NCBI GenBank assembly: GCA_020848545.1
Contig: JADLHZ010000117.1
Coordinates: forward strand, 1-42,153
DNA: 42,153 nucleotides
Source of the DNA: Deltaproteobacteria bacterium
Lineage (GTDB): Bacteria > Myxococcota > JADLHZ01
Direction: 5' to 3'
A program made the translations under genes and the position numbers. Numbering within the stretch: position 1 is the stretch's first letter; each line of letters starts with the position of its first letter. Under the pieces are notes generated by a model. The model had not been told where the DNA came from, did no database searches, and saw nothing but the letters and a program-made list of their open reading frames with translations. Positions 34,506-42,075 of this stretch are shown here, piece after piece.

Positions 34506-36103
34506 GCGCGCCTCGCGGTGTCGATACCGGCTTTCTCGGCGTACGCCCGCGCGTCTTCGTAGCCCGCATCGGCGTGCCGCAAGACGCCCATCGCCGGGTC
34601 CGAGTTCAGCACACGGCGCAGGCAGCGCTCCTGTCGCTCGGTGCCGTCGGCGACGATCACCATGCCGGCGTGCAGTGAGTAGCCGATGCCGACGCCGCCG
34701 CCGTGATGAAACGACACCCACGACGCGCCGTTCACCGCGTTGATCGCGAAGTTCAACAAGGGCCAATCCGCGATCGCGTCGGACCCGTCCTTCATCGCTT
34801 CGGTCTCGCGGTTCGGCGACGCGACGGAGCCGCAGTCCAAGTGATCGCGGCCGATGACGATCGGCGCCTTCACCTTCTTGTCGCGCACGAGGCGGTTGAA
34901 CAGGAGGCCGATCTCTTCGCGTTCCTTGTGCCCGAGCCAGCAAATGCGCGCGGGCAGCCCCTGAAAGCGCACGTGCTTCTGCGCGGCTTCGAGCCACGGG
35001 CGTTGGCCGTGATCCTTTGGCAGCGCCTCGAGCACCGCCTTGTCGGTGACGGCGATGTCTTCCGGATCGCCGCTGAGCGCCACCCAACGAAACGGCCCGC
35101 GCCCGACGCAGAACTGCGGCCGCAGATAGAGCGGAATGAAGCCGACGATGTCGAACGCACGCGCGCAGCCCGCTTCTTTGGCGAAGGCGCGGATGTTGTT
35201 GCCGTAGTCGAAGACCTCGCTCCCCTCGCCCTGCATCCACAGCATCAGCTCGACGTGCTCGGCCATCGTCGCTTTGCTGCGGCGCACGTATTCGGCGGGA
35301 TCTTTCGCCCGCAGCGCCAGCGCGTCCGCGAGCGGCATGTCCGGCACGTAGCCGTTCAGCGGATCGTGCGCCGACGTTTGATCGGTCACGATGTCAGGGG
35401 CGATCTTCTGCTGCTTCAGCCACCGGTGAAACACCGCGGCGTTCGCGTGCACGCCGACGCTCAGCGCTTCTTTGCCGTGCTGCACCGTCCGCACGGCTTC
35501 GGCGAAGTCGTCGACGCGCCTGTCCAAGTACTTTTGCTGCAGGCGCTTCTCGATGCGCGTGGGGTCGACCTCGACCGTGATCGACGAGAGGCCGGCGATC
35601 TTCGCCGCCAGCGGTTGCGCGCCGCCCATGCCGCCGAGGCCCGCGGTCAGCACCCACTTGGCGCCGGGCTTCGCCTTCTTCGCGGCCACGAACGACTCGT
35701 AGGTGCCCTGCAAGATCCCTTGCGTGCCGATGTAGATCCATGACCCTGCGGTCATCTGGCCGTACATCGTGAGGCCGAGCGCCTCGAGCCGGCGAAACTC
35801 GTCCCACGTCGCCCACTCCGGCACGAGGTTCGAGTTCGCGAGGATCACGCGCGGCGCCTCTTCGTGCGAGGGCAAGACGCCGACCGCTTTGCCAGACTGC
35901 ACGAGCAGCGTCTCGTCGTCTTTCAGCCGCGCGAGCGTCGCCTTGATCGTGGCGAGCGCCTCGTGGTTGCGCGCCGCTTTGCCGGTGCCGCCATAGACCA
36001 CGAGATCCTCGGGCCGCTCGGCGACGTCTGGATGCAAGTTGTTCTCGAGCATGCGCAGCGCGGCTTCTTGGACCCAGCCGCGCGCGCGAAGCGTGTTCGA
36101 CAT
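34502..36103 (-). CDS. hutU: Urocanate hydratase (urocanase)
   Basis: This predicts 533 residues, close to the usual ~550. Urocanase adds water to urocanate to give imidazolone propionate in histidine degradation, using tightly bound NAD+ as electrophile. Family marks are GWVQEAALRMLENNLHPDVAE at the start, VYGGTGKAARN, the NAD-binding TAGLGGMGGAQPLA, the Cys-containing RPQFCVGRGPFRWVALSGDPEDI, and the C-terminal SFHHGGGVGIGYSLHAGMV. No hutH, hutI or hutG is nearby; the downstream partner is an amidase joined by a 4-base overlap. The start at 36103 gives the family N-terminus. Confidence 0.97.
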   Translation of the reverse strand: MSNTLRARGWVQEAALRMLENNLHPDVAERPEDLVVYGGTGKAARNHEALATIKATLARLKDDETLLVQSGKAVGVLPSHEEAPRVILANSNLVPEWATWDEFRRLEALGLTMYGQMTAGSWIYIGTQGILQGTYESFVAAKKAKPGAKWVLTAGLGGMGGAQPLAAKIAGLSSITVEVDPTRIEKRLQQKYLDRRVDDFAEAVRTVQHGKEALSVGVHANAAVFHRWLKQQKIAPDIVTDQTSAHDPLNGYVPDMPLADALALRAKDPAEYVRRSKATMAEHVELMLWMQGEGSEVFDYGNNIRAFAKEAGCARAFDIVGFIPLYLRPQFCVGRGPFRWVALSGDPEDIAVTDKAVLEALPKDHGQRPWLEAAQKHVRFQGLPARICWLGHKEREEIGLLFNRLVRDKKVKAPIVIGRDHLDCGSVASPNRETEAMKDGSDAIADWPLLNFAINAVNGASWVSFHHGGGVGIGYSLHAGMVIVADGTERQERCLRRVLNSDPAMGVLRHADAGYEDARAYAEKAGIDTARRA

Positions 36104-36153
36104 AGGGCCGCCGACTTAGCTGCGAATCGGCGCTCAGTAAATGCTTGGGTGCG

Positions 36154-36582
36154 TCACAGCAGGCCGAAGAGGGCCAACAGCAGCGTCAGCGTGCTGCGAT
36201 CGTCCGCTGGAGGAGGCGGCGGCGGCGGTGGCGGCAGGATCGTGATGACGAAGCGCGCGGCTTGCCCGCTCTTGGTCTTCGCGACGACCGACACCTTGCC
36301 CGCCGCATCGCCCGCGACGACCTCGAAGGTCGCGTAGCCGGCGGTGTTCGTCACGACGGTCTTCTGCTTCAACGAGGCGCCGGCGCCGATCGAGAGGTCG
36401 ATCGCCCGCCCCGCGCCGTCCTTGCCGGCCGCCGGCGGGAAGACGACCGTGACGAGCGCGCTGCGCCCTGGACGCAGCGTGATGCGTTGATCGCTCACCG
36501 CGCTGAGCACTCCCACCGGATAGGTCGGTGCGATCTCCGCGATGACGCGCCCTGTGCTGACGGCAGTCACTGGCTCACCCAT
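36154..36582 (-). CDS. Ig-like domain protein with poly-proline linker and hydrophobic tail
   Basis: This predicts 142 residues. The start at 36582 is fixed by GGAGGAG (complement of 36589-36595) seven bases upstream. Residues ~30-115 look like a bacterial Ig-like (Big-1/invasin-type) domain: ITLRPGRSALVTVVFPP, TVVTNTAGYATFEV, GKVSVVAKTKSGQAARFVITI. A run of nine prolines (~117-125) leads to ADDRSTLTLLLALFGLL, a short hydrophobic C-terminus. There is no N-terminal signal peptide. The gene starts two bases after the stop of the Lgt/caspase-like fusion gene, so they are almost certainly one operon. The hydrophobic tail could insert in the membrane or be recognised by the fusion protein; both ideas are inference. 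Confidence 0.75.
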   Translation of the reverse strand: MGEPVTAVSTGRVIAEIAPTYPVGVLSAVSDQRITLRPGRSALVTVVFPPAAGKDGAGRAIDLSIGAGASLKQKTVVTNTAGYATFEVVAGDAAGKVSVVAKTKSGQAARFVITILPPPPPPPPPADDRSTLTLLLALFGLL

Positions 36583-36584
36583 GG

Positions 36585-37958
36585 TCAACTCCTCCAATAG
36601 ATTTCCGGCGTCGAGAAGCGGCGTTTCCACACGCCGCCACGCCAGTAGTGGTAGATCGAGAGACGCAGATCGCTCGCCGACGCCTCGCTCGCCGCAGCGA
36701 ACGCCTCGCCGACGTTGCCCTTCGCCGCGGCGAGCGCGCGCACGAAGTGATCATAGAACGCGACGTTGTCCGTGAGGTCCGAGAAGGCGATGACGCTCTT
36801 CGCGCCGGCGCCGAGCCAATCCTGCGCGAGCGAGGCGCCGACGCACGCTTGCATGAACACGCTGCCGAGATGCGGGGCCGAGAGCGCCTGCACGTCGCGC
36901 CACGCGATCGCCGTGCCCGGACGGGTGAGCAGATGATTATCGAAGCCATGGGTGATGAGCGCCAGATCATAGTCACCCTGCGCTTCCGCCATCGCGATCG
37001 CGCGGCGGAGCGTCGCCAGATCGAGCGCCGCGGCCGAAACGCGGATCACCGTGCCGTAGCTCGCCGCCAGCGCGGGGGCGACATGCCAAAACGCGACATC
37101 GTCGAAGCGTGGCGCGGGGGCCGGATACACGCGCGCGAGGAGGCCCGAGAGCTTCTCGTCGAGCGCGCGATCGGCGATCGCGATCACGAGGCCGCGGGGA
37201 AGCGAGCCGAAGCGATGGATCTCGATGCCTTCTTCGATCTGCGGCGCGACCGCCGGCGCGCTCGGCCGTACGTCGCACGCGATGAGGAACGACGCGATCG
37301 CCAAGCGCCGAGTCCAAGGCGTGAACATCACCAGCCCGCCGGTGCACAGCGCCAACGAGATCGCGTGGTTCACTGCGCCACCGAGCGTCGCGGCGTCAGC
37401 GCGAAAGGCGTCGGTGACGAGCCGGCCGCCGCCGAGCAGCGCGCAGGCCGTCGCCGCGAGCTCGATGAGCGGCCGCCGGCGCATCGTCCACAGGACGCCA
37501 CCGGCAAGGAGGCCGTGCAGGACGGCGTAGATCGGCACCGGATGAAGCGGAAGGCCGAGCAGCGGCGTCCGAGAATGCGCGCCGGTGTAGACGATCGCCC
37601 ACGGAAGATCTGCCGGCGTTCCCGCGCAGCAGCCGTTCGCGAGGCATGCCAAGCGCATGCACGCGTAGACCAAGGGCGCTGCGAGAATCATCGCGCGCCA
37701 CACGGGCTCGCGCCGCTCGTCGACCATGCGTACGCACGCCGCGGTCGCCAGCACCTGGCCGAGGAGCGCTGCAAAGTACATGTTCCCATCCGTCCGCGCG
37801 TCGACCATCGCGTGCCCGAGCCGTCCCGCCACTGCGGCGGCGGCGAGCGGCCCGAGCACGATGAGCGCCGCTCGCCAGAACGCGACGCCGCGCAGCGCAC
37901 GGCCGAGCCACGCCGCATGCACGGCAAACGCGAGAGCAAACGGCAGCGCGGCGAGCAT
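36585..37958 (-). CDS. Lgt-like multi-pass membrane domain fused to a caspase/CHAT-like peptidase domain
   Basis: This predicts 457 residues. Residues ~1-225 are strongly hydrophobic (about seven membrane helices) and carry divergent Lgt (prolipoprotein diacylglyceryl transferase) motifs. CMRLACLANGCCAGTPADLPW (~100-120) corresponds to the Lgt signature GR-x-G-N-x-x-NGE, HPVPIY lies at ~139-144, and GGGRLVTDAFRAD at ~176-188 matches the Lgt GRF-x-x-E-x-x-R region. Residues ~245-440 resemble clan CD cysteine peptidases: YDLALITHGFDNH (His337), HLGSVFMQACVGAS (Cys372), then GAKSVIAFSDLTDN and an F-x-x-ALA...VGEAFAAA helix. His-then-Cys spacing of 35 residues fits the caspase fold. The ATG is two bases after the stop of the preceding gene. 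The fusion is unusual. Activity of either half is unproven; the Lgt signature lacks the classical Glu. Confidence 0.75.
   Translation of the reverse strand: MLAALPFALAFAVHAAWLGRALRGVAFWRAALIVLGPLAAAAVAGRLGHAMVDARTDGNMYFAALLGQVLATAACVRMVDERREPVWRAMILAAPLVYACMRLACLANGCCAGTPADLPWAIVYTGAHSRTPLLGLPLHPVPIYAVLHGLLAGGVLWTMRRRPLIELAATACALLGGGRLVTDAFRADAATLGGAVNHAISLALCTGGLVMFTPWTRRLAIASFLIACDVRPSAPAVAPQIEEGIEIHRFGSLPRGLVIAIADRALDEKLSGLLARVYPAPAPRFDDVAFWHVAPALAASYGTVIRVSAAALDLATLRRAIAMAEAQGDYDLALITHGFDNHLLTRPGTAIAWRDVQALSAPHLGSVFMQACVGASLAQDWLGAGAKSVIAFSDLTDNVAFYDHFVRALAAAKGNVGEAFAAASEASASDLRLSIYHYWRGGVWKRRFSTPEIYWRS
36589..36595 (-). promoter_or_regulatory. Ribosome binding site GGAGGAG of the Ig-like gene
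   Basis: The complement of CTCCTCC lies seven bases before the ATG at 36582 and inside the 3' end of the fusion gene. It decides the start of the Ig-like gene against the longer in-frame ATG at 36630. Confidence 0.8.
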
Positions 37959-37960
37959 CG

Positions 37961-38377
37961 CTACTTGCCGCTCGTGATGAAGCCCATCAGCGCAGCGGCG
38001 ACGGCGTCGACGAGGACGCGCGCTTGCTCAGGGCTGATGCCGAGGTGCTTCGTTGCCGCCGCGTAGTGGATCGCCTTGTCACGCGCGCCGACGAAGGCAA
38101 AGAGCGCGCGCGGCGCCTCGGCATCGACCCCGATCGCCGTGAGCTCGCGCTTGACGCGAACGTCGTCCTTCTCGGCGACGATCTGCTGCAGCGCGCTCGC
38201 GTGGGCAAAGGCGTCGAGCTTCGCCGTCTTTGCAAACGCGGCGTCGACGACGGTCATGGTCGTCGTGCCGGCCGGCGGCGCGCAGAAGAGCGGAAAATTG
38301 TAGCCGGCCACGGCGTGCGCCTGACTGCTGACCCCGATCGCAAGAGCAAAGAACAAGGACGACGAAACAATTCGCAT
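37961..38377 (-). CDS. Small exported protein of unknown function, first gene of the Lgt/caspase unit
   Basis: This predicts 138 residues. A clear signal peptide (MRIVSSSLFFALAIGVSSQAHA) gives cleavage at AHA-VA. The mature part has one Cys (PLFCAPPAG) and helices such as FAHASALQQIVAEKDDVRVK and GISPEQARVLVDAVAAALMGF. It resembles Rap1a/Tai-like small periplasmic proteins only loosely; I do not assign a family. The start at 38377 is set by GGAGG (complement of 38383-38387) five bases upstream. The fusion gene follows after two bases. It could be a periplasmic partner or regulator of that protein. Confidence 0.78.
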   Translation of the reverse strand: MRIVSSSLFFALAIGVSSQAHAVAGYNFPLFCAPPAGTTTMTVVDAAFAKTAKLDAFAHASALQQIVAEKDDVRVKRELTAIGVDAEAPRALFAFVGARDKAIHYAAATKHLGISPEQARVLVDAVAAALMGFITSGK

Positions 38378-38382
38378 GGTAG

Positions 38383-38387
38383 CCTCC
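38383..38387 (-). promoter_or_regulatory. Ribosome binding site GGAGG of the exported-protein gene
   Basis: The complement of CCTCC lies five bases before the ATG at 38377. It favours this start over the ATG at 38389, which overlaps the site itself. Confidence 0.75.
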
Positions 38388-38500
38388 ATGCGTCCTTATC
38401 GGTCGCGCCGCACGACCCGCCGTCTTTGCGGAGCTGCGTCGCCCGCGCCTGTCGAAAAGCGACAAGAGATCCAGCGGACGCTCGGGGGTCGGGACGCGCT

Positions 38501-39529
38501 TCAGGCGTCCAAGCGAACTTCGATGGCTTTGGCTTCGACCACGCTCAGGCGCACGGTGCGGCCGAGCCACAGCTGATCGCCGAGCTCCAGGTGCTTGTAG
38601 CGCACGTAGCCCTTGGCGCCGTGGCGCACGCCGTTCGTGCTGCCAGTGTCGACGATGTACGGCCGCCCCTGCGACGCAAACACCATCGCATGCACGCGTG
38701 AGAGGCCGCTCGGGTTGCCATCGCCCTTGGCCGGCCAATCGCAACGCCCGTAGCGGCCGAGCAGGAAGCCGCGCGTCACTTGCTCCGGCGTGGGCGTCAG
38801 CTCCACCATCTCTTCCAAGCGCAGCTCGACCGGCCCGAGATCGTCGGTGTCGACCACGCGAAACGCACCGCTCCCCGTCCCTCGCCCTCCGTTCGGCGGA
38901 AGCTTGGCGAAGCGCTCGAGGCGCAGGCCGATCGGCGAAGGCGCGAGCGGGAGCGTTTGGTACGAAGACGACAACAAGCGCGCGATCCAGTCGGCGCGAT
39001 CCAGCTTCACCGGCGTCGAGGCGAGCACGAGGTAGAGCTCGCCGAGATCGAGCACGCACGGCGAGTCGAGCTGCGCCGCGATGACCCGCGTGCCGTCGAG
39101 CAGACGCGTGCCGGTGGCGCTGCGCAAGTCCCGCACTTCGACGATGCTCGGCTCGGTGGCGCGCTGGGTGACGACGGTGTGGCGGAGCGCGAGGTTCGTC
39201 GCCTCGGTGGGGCTGTCGACGTGGCTATGGCGGCCGACCACGAGGCTGTTGGCGCGAAAGCGTGAGTCGCCGACGTGCTGCAGCGTCCGGACGGCGCCCT
39301 CTTGATCGAGCAGCGCGTAGGCCAGGCCCGGCGCGTCGATCGACATCGCGTACTGGTAGACGTGCTCGAAGGCGCCCATGTGCGTGCGGCGAAACGCTTC
39401 GACGTCGCGCCCCAAGCCCTCGAGGTCTCTGAGCTGGATGACGCGGGTGCGTTGGTTCGGTAGCTCTGGGACTTCGCTCGGCGACAGCGGCACGTAAGTC
39501 TTGTCGAACCACTTCTGCGAATCGCTCAT
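38501..39529 (-). CDS. FHA-domain signalling protein
   Basis: This predicts 342 residues. The N-terminal ~90 residues are of unknown fold. A first, degenerate FHA-like region spans ~93-165 (SLVVGRHSHVDSPTEATNLALRHTVV, VEVRDLRSATGTRLLDG). A second, well-formed FHA domain lies at ~265-335 (FLLGRYGRCDWPA, SRVHAMVF, VDTGSTNGVRHG), with the Gly-Arg, Ser-x-x-His and Asn-Gly residues that bind phosphothreonine. No membrane segment or signal peptide is seen, so it should be cytoplasmic. It probably recruits substrates of Ser/Thr kinases; which kinase is unknown. It lies upstream of the Lgt/caspase unit with 123 bases between coding regions. Confidence 0.88.
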   Translation of the reverse strand: MSDSQKWFDKTYVPLSPSEVPELPNQRTRVIQLRDLEGLGRDVEAFRRTHMGAFEHVYQYAMSIDAPGLAYALLDQEGAVRTLQHVGDSRFRANSLVVGRHSHVDSPTEATNLALRHTVVTQRATEPSIVEVRDLRSATGTRLLDGTRVIAAQLDSPCVLDLGELYLVLASTPVKLDRADWIARLLSSSYQTLPLAPSPIGLRLERFAKLPPNGGRGTGSGAFRVVDTDDLGPVELRLEEMVELTPTPEQVTRGFLLGRYGRCDWPAKGDGNPSGLSRVHAMVFASQGRPYIVDTGSTNGVRHGAKGYVRYKHLELGDQLWLGRTVRLSVVEAKAIEVRLDA

Positions 39530-39607
39530 GCGGTGCGCGCCTCCACCGGACGGGTACGCTAAGAATACGTCCTTTTGTCTCACGCCGCACGAATTCGGTA
39601 CGCCTCG

Positions 39608-40132
39608 TCAGGGGGATGCCGCCGGCGCGGCGAGAAATCTCTTGACAGCGGCGGCCACTTGTTCGGCGTTCAACGCGGGATCGACGTCTTTTTGCACGTC
39701 GCGCACGACGAGCTCGGGATCGATCACGAAGGTCCAGCGCTTACTCATGCGGAAGGCGCCGCTCACGCCCCACGCGTTCGTGATCGTGCCGTCCGGGTCG
39801 GCGATCAGCAGAAACGGCAAGCGGTGCTCAGCGGCGAACTTTTGGTGGCGCTCCTTCGAGTCGCGGCTGATGCCGTAGATCGCGACGCCGAGATCGGTGA
39901 GCTGCTTCGTCGCGTCACGAAACGCGCACGCCTGCTTCGTGCACCCGGGCGTTCCGTCCTTCGGATAGAAGTAGAGCACGGTCCACTGCCCCTTCTTCGC
40001 CGCGAGATCGAAGGCTTGGCCGTCGTGGGTCTGGCCGACGATCGGCGGCGCCTTCGTACCGACTTGCGGCGGCGGTGACGCGGAAGCGTTGCAAGCGGCG
40101 ACGGCGATGATGGCGATCGAGAGTAAACGCAT
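39608..40132 (-). CDS. Exported peroxiredoxin, BCP/PrxQ type
   Basis: This predicts 174 residues. Thiol peroxidase reducing hydroperoxides: peroxidatic Cys64 in DGTPGCTKQACAF with resolving Cys69 five residues on, the PrxQ pattern. The conserved VLYFYPKD and RHQKFAAEHRLPFLLIADPDG are present. A short signal peptide ends AIIAVAACNAS with a possible lipobox Cys14, so it may be a periplasmic lipoprotein, less common for this mostly cytoplasmic family. The epimerase gene lies 30 bases upstream on the same strand. Confidence 0.93.
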   Translation of the reverse strand: MRLLSIAIIAVAACNASASPPPQVGTKAPPIVGQTHDGQAFDLAAKKGQWTVLYFYPKDGTPGCTKQACAFRDATKQLTDLGVAIYGISRDSKERHQKFAAEHRLPFLLIADPDGTITNAWGVSGAFRMSKRWTFVIDPELVVRDVQKDVDPALNAEQVAAAVKRFLAAPAASP

Positions 40133-40162
40133 GGGCTCTCCCCGTATGAGATGCGGCGCGGG

Positions 40163-41092
40163 TCAGAGAAGTGACGGCAGAAGATCGGAAAAGCGCGGAT
40201 GCTGGAAGCGATAGCCGAGCGCCTCCAGCCCTCTCGGCACCGCGTAGCAGCTCGAGAGGATCAGGTTCTTGGCGAGCTCGCTGCCGAGGAGGAGCTTGAG
40301 GCCGAACGCGGGCGCCGGCAGAAACGCGGGTCGCTTGAGCGCGCGCGCGGCCTGCTTGACGAGGTCGATCTGGCGGATCGCTTCTGGCGCCACGAGGTTG
40401 AACGGGCCCTTGGCCGCGTCGTTCGCAATGAGGTGCATGAGGCCGTCGCCGAGATCGGGCAGCGAGATCCATGCCATCCACTGCTTGCCGCTGCCGAGGG
40501 GCCCGGCGACGCCGTAGCGAATGGGCACGGCCATCTTGCTCCACGCCTCGGAACCCTTGTCGAAGACGATGCCGATGCGGGCGATGACCAAGCGCGGCGC
40601 GTTCTTCTCGATCGCGGCGTGGCCCTGGGTCGCCTCGCGCTCCCAGGTCGTGCAGACTTCGCAGAGGAAGATGTTCCCCGGCGGGTGCTGCTCGTCGCAG
40701 CGGTCTTCGCCCGTGTCGCCGTAGTAGCCGGTGGCGCTCGCGTTCAACCACACTCGCGGCTTTTGCTTCGTGGCGGCGATCGCGTAGGCCGTCGCGCGCG
40801 TGGCCTCGACGCGGCTGCCGATCACCTTCGCCTTGTGCGCGGCGTCCAAGCGGCCGTGACCGATCGAGGCTCCGGCAAGATTCACGATGGCGTCGGCGCC
40901 TTCGAAGACGTTGGCGATGTGGGCGATGGCCGCCGTATCTTGGTGCGACGCCGCGACCGGATCCCAGCGCTCGACGCCTGGGCCGGCGCTGCGGCCGAGG
41001 ATCGTCACCTCGTAGCCGGCGGCCTTGGCGCGCTGCTTCAAGTCGCTGCCCACGAAGCCGCTGCCGCCGGCGATGATCATCCGCTTGGTCAT
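40163..41092 (-). CDS. TIGR01777-type NAD(P)-binding epimerase/SDR protein (YfcH-like)
   Basis: This predicts 309 residues from the ATG at 41092; a GTG at 41110 is an alternative. The extended SDR/NAD-dependent epimerase fold begins MIIAGGSGFVGSDLKQRAKAAG (GGxGxxG). The TIGR01777 pattern follows: AIVNLAGASIGHGRLDAAHKAKVIGSRV, ASATGYYGDTGE, RIGIVFDKGSEAWSKM, GPLGSGKQWMAWI and GPFNLVAPEAI. The family's physiological reaction is not established. It diverges from the plus-strand gene at 41158 with a 65-base gap that must contain both promoters. Confidence 0.93.
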   Translation of the reverse strand: MTKRMIIAGGSGFVGSDLKQRAKAAGYEVTILGRSAGPGVERWDPVAASHQDTAAIAHIANVFEGADAIVNLAGASIGHGRLDAAHKAKVIGSRVEATRATAYAIAATKQKPRVWLNASATGYYGDTGEDRCDEQHPPGNIFLCEVCTTWEREATQGHAAIEKNAPRLVIARIGIVFDKGSEAWSKMAVPIRYGVAGPLGSGKQWMAWISLPDLGDGLMHLIANDAAKGPFNLVAPEAIRQIDLVKQAARALKRPAFLPAPAFGLKLLLGSELAKNLILSSCYAVPRGLEALGYRFQHPRFSDLLPSLL

Positions 41093-41157
41093 GGCTGGTC
41101 TCAGTGTCACACTTCGGCTACATTTGCAGGACTTCGACCTTCGATTGAGGTGCGTGC

Positions 41158-41895
41158 GTGGCGGTGAAAGAAGTTCGGCCGGGCGAGACCAGCAATGACC
41201 CGAGCGTCCAGAAGAAAGGCTCGCGCGAGATCGGCTCCTCCGGGCTCGACGATCTCGTCGCGAAGGTGCAGCAGAAGCTCGAGCAGAAGGTCGAGAAGGT
41301 CACGACCGACAAGGGCTCGTCGACGCAGTTGGAAGGCGGCGCCAAGAGCCCGACCGAGCTGAAGAAGCAGTACTTCAACAAGGTCGGCGTCGAGAAGAAC
41401 ATGGACACGAACGCGGCGCGGGCGCTGCGTGGCAACACCGCGGGCGGCGCGGCCGGCATGCAGGACGCGCGCAATTTGAAGCTCGTCGTGCTCCCGAAGT
41501 TGGAGAAGATGGCCGATCCGAGCGAGGTCTCCTCGTTCGGCGGCAAGGCGAATACGCAGGCGCCGTTCAAGTTCGATCTGTCGGATTTGTTGAGCCGCAC
41601 GATCGGGCAAATCGAGGCGAAGCCCGAGAAGTTCATGAAGCGGCTGAACAAGCTGCAGGAGCGGGCCGCGCTGCGGGAGAAGAAGTTCGGCAAGAAGATC
41701 CCGCCGAATGATCAAGATCCGAACGACTTCGCCGAGGAAGAGTACAACCGGCGGAAGAAGTCGAAGGCCGTCGCCAAGATGTTCGAGCTCATGAACAAGG
41801 CGCTCGGGATCAAGATGGATACGGACGGCATGCCGGACGGGTTGATGGACGCGCCGAAGAAGAAGGTCGTCGAGGACGACGACGACGATCTCTAA
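41158..41895 (+). CDS. Highly charged protein of unknown function
   Basis: This predicts 245 residues from a GTG start with GAGG about eight bases upstream (41147-41150). I do not recognise it. It is hydrophilic, with no signal peptide or membrane segment. A coiled-coil segment (LDDLVAKVQQKLEQKVEKV) lies near residues 30-50, and a Lys/Arg-rich helical region (KFMKRLNKLQERAALREKKFGKK) near 160-182. The C-terminus is acidic (VVEDDDDDL). Low-complexity charged composition could fit a nucleic-acid or cytoskeletal scaffold protein, but no function is assigned. Confidence 0.7.
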   Translation: MAVKEVRPGETSNDPSVQKKGSREIGSSGLDDLVAKVQQKLEQKVEKVTTDKGSSTQLEGGAKSPTELKKQYFNKVGVEKNMDTNAARALRGNTAGGAAGMQDARNLKLVVLPKLEKMADPSEVSSFGGKANTQAPFKFDLSDLLSRTIGQIEAKPEKFMKRLNKLQERAALREKKFGKKIPPNDQDPNDFAEEEYNRRKKSKAVAKMFELMNKALGIKMDTDGMPDGLMDAPKKKVVEDDDDDL

Positions 41896-41912
41896 AGCCC
41901 GTTCACGCTCCC

Positions 41913-42013
41913 CCTGCTCGTGCTCGTCGACCTGCTCGTGCTCGTGCTCCGGCACGGGAACGTCGACGGTCCCGTGCACGCGCACGCATCGCACGCATCC
42001 GTGCACGAGCAGG
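41913..42013. repeat. Nested GC-rich direct and inverted repeats after the last gene
   Basis: Seen directly: CCTGCTCGTGC occurs at 41913-41923 and 41931-41941, and its reverse complement GCACGAGCAGG at 42003-42013. Inside, GCACGGGA (41952-41959) pairs with TCCCGTGC (41970-41977) around a loop containing the palindrome CGTCGACG. GCACGCATC is repeated head to tail at 41982-41990 and 41991-41999. It could fold into a long branched hairpin and end transcription of the preceding gene, or be a small repeated element. Confidence 0.6.
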
Positions 42014-42033
42014 AGGAGCGAGGACGCTAGCTC

Positions 42034-42075
42034 GCATCATTCATGACGCCAAACTGCGGGCGTCATGAATGATGC
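42034..42075. repeat. Perfect 17-bp inverted repeat with 8-base loop
   Basis: Seen directly: 42034-42050 (GCATCATTCATGACGCC) is exactly complementary to 42059-42075, separated by AAACTGCG. No T-run follows in either direction, so a classical intrinsic terminator is unlikely. Its length and perfection suggest a protein-binding site, a mobile-element end or an assembly-end artefact. The word TCATGAATG also occurs in the first hairpin of the window (59-67). Confidence 0.75.

Noticed and set aside
36585-37958. Simple annotation as prolipoprotein diacylglyceryl transferase (lgt)
   Set aside because: The classical signature Glu is absent, the signature is divergent, and half the protein is a separate caspase-like domain, so a plain lgt call would mislead.
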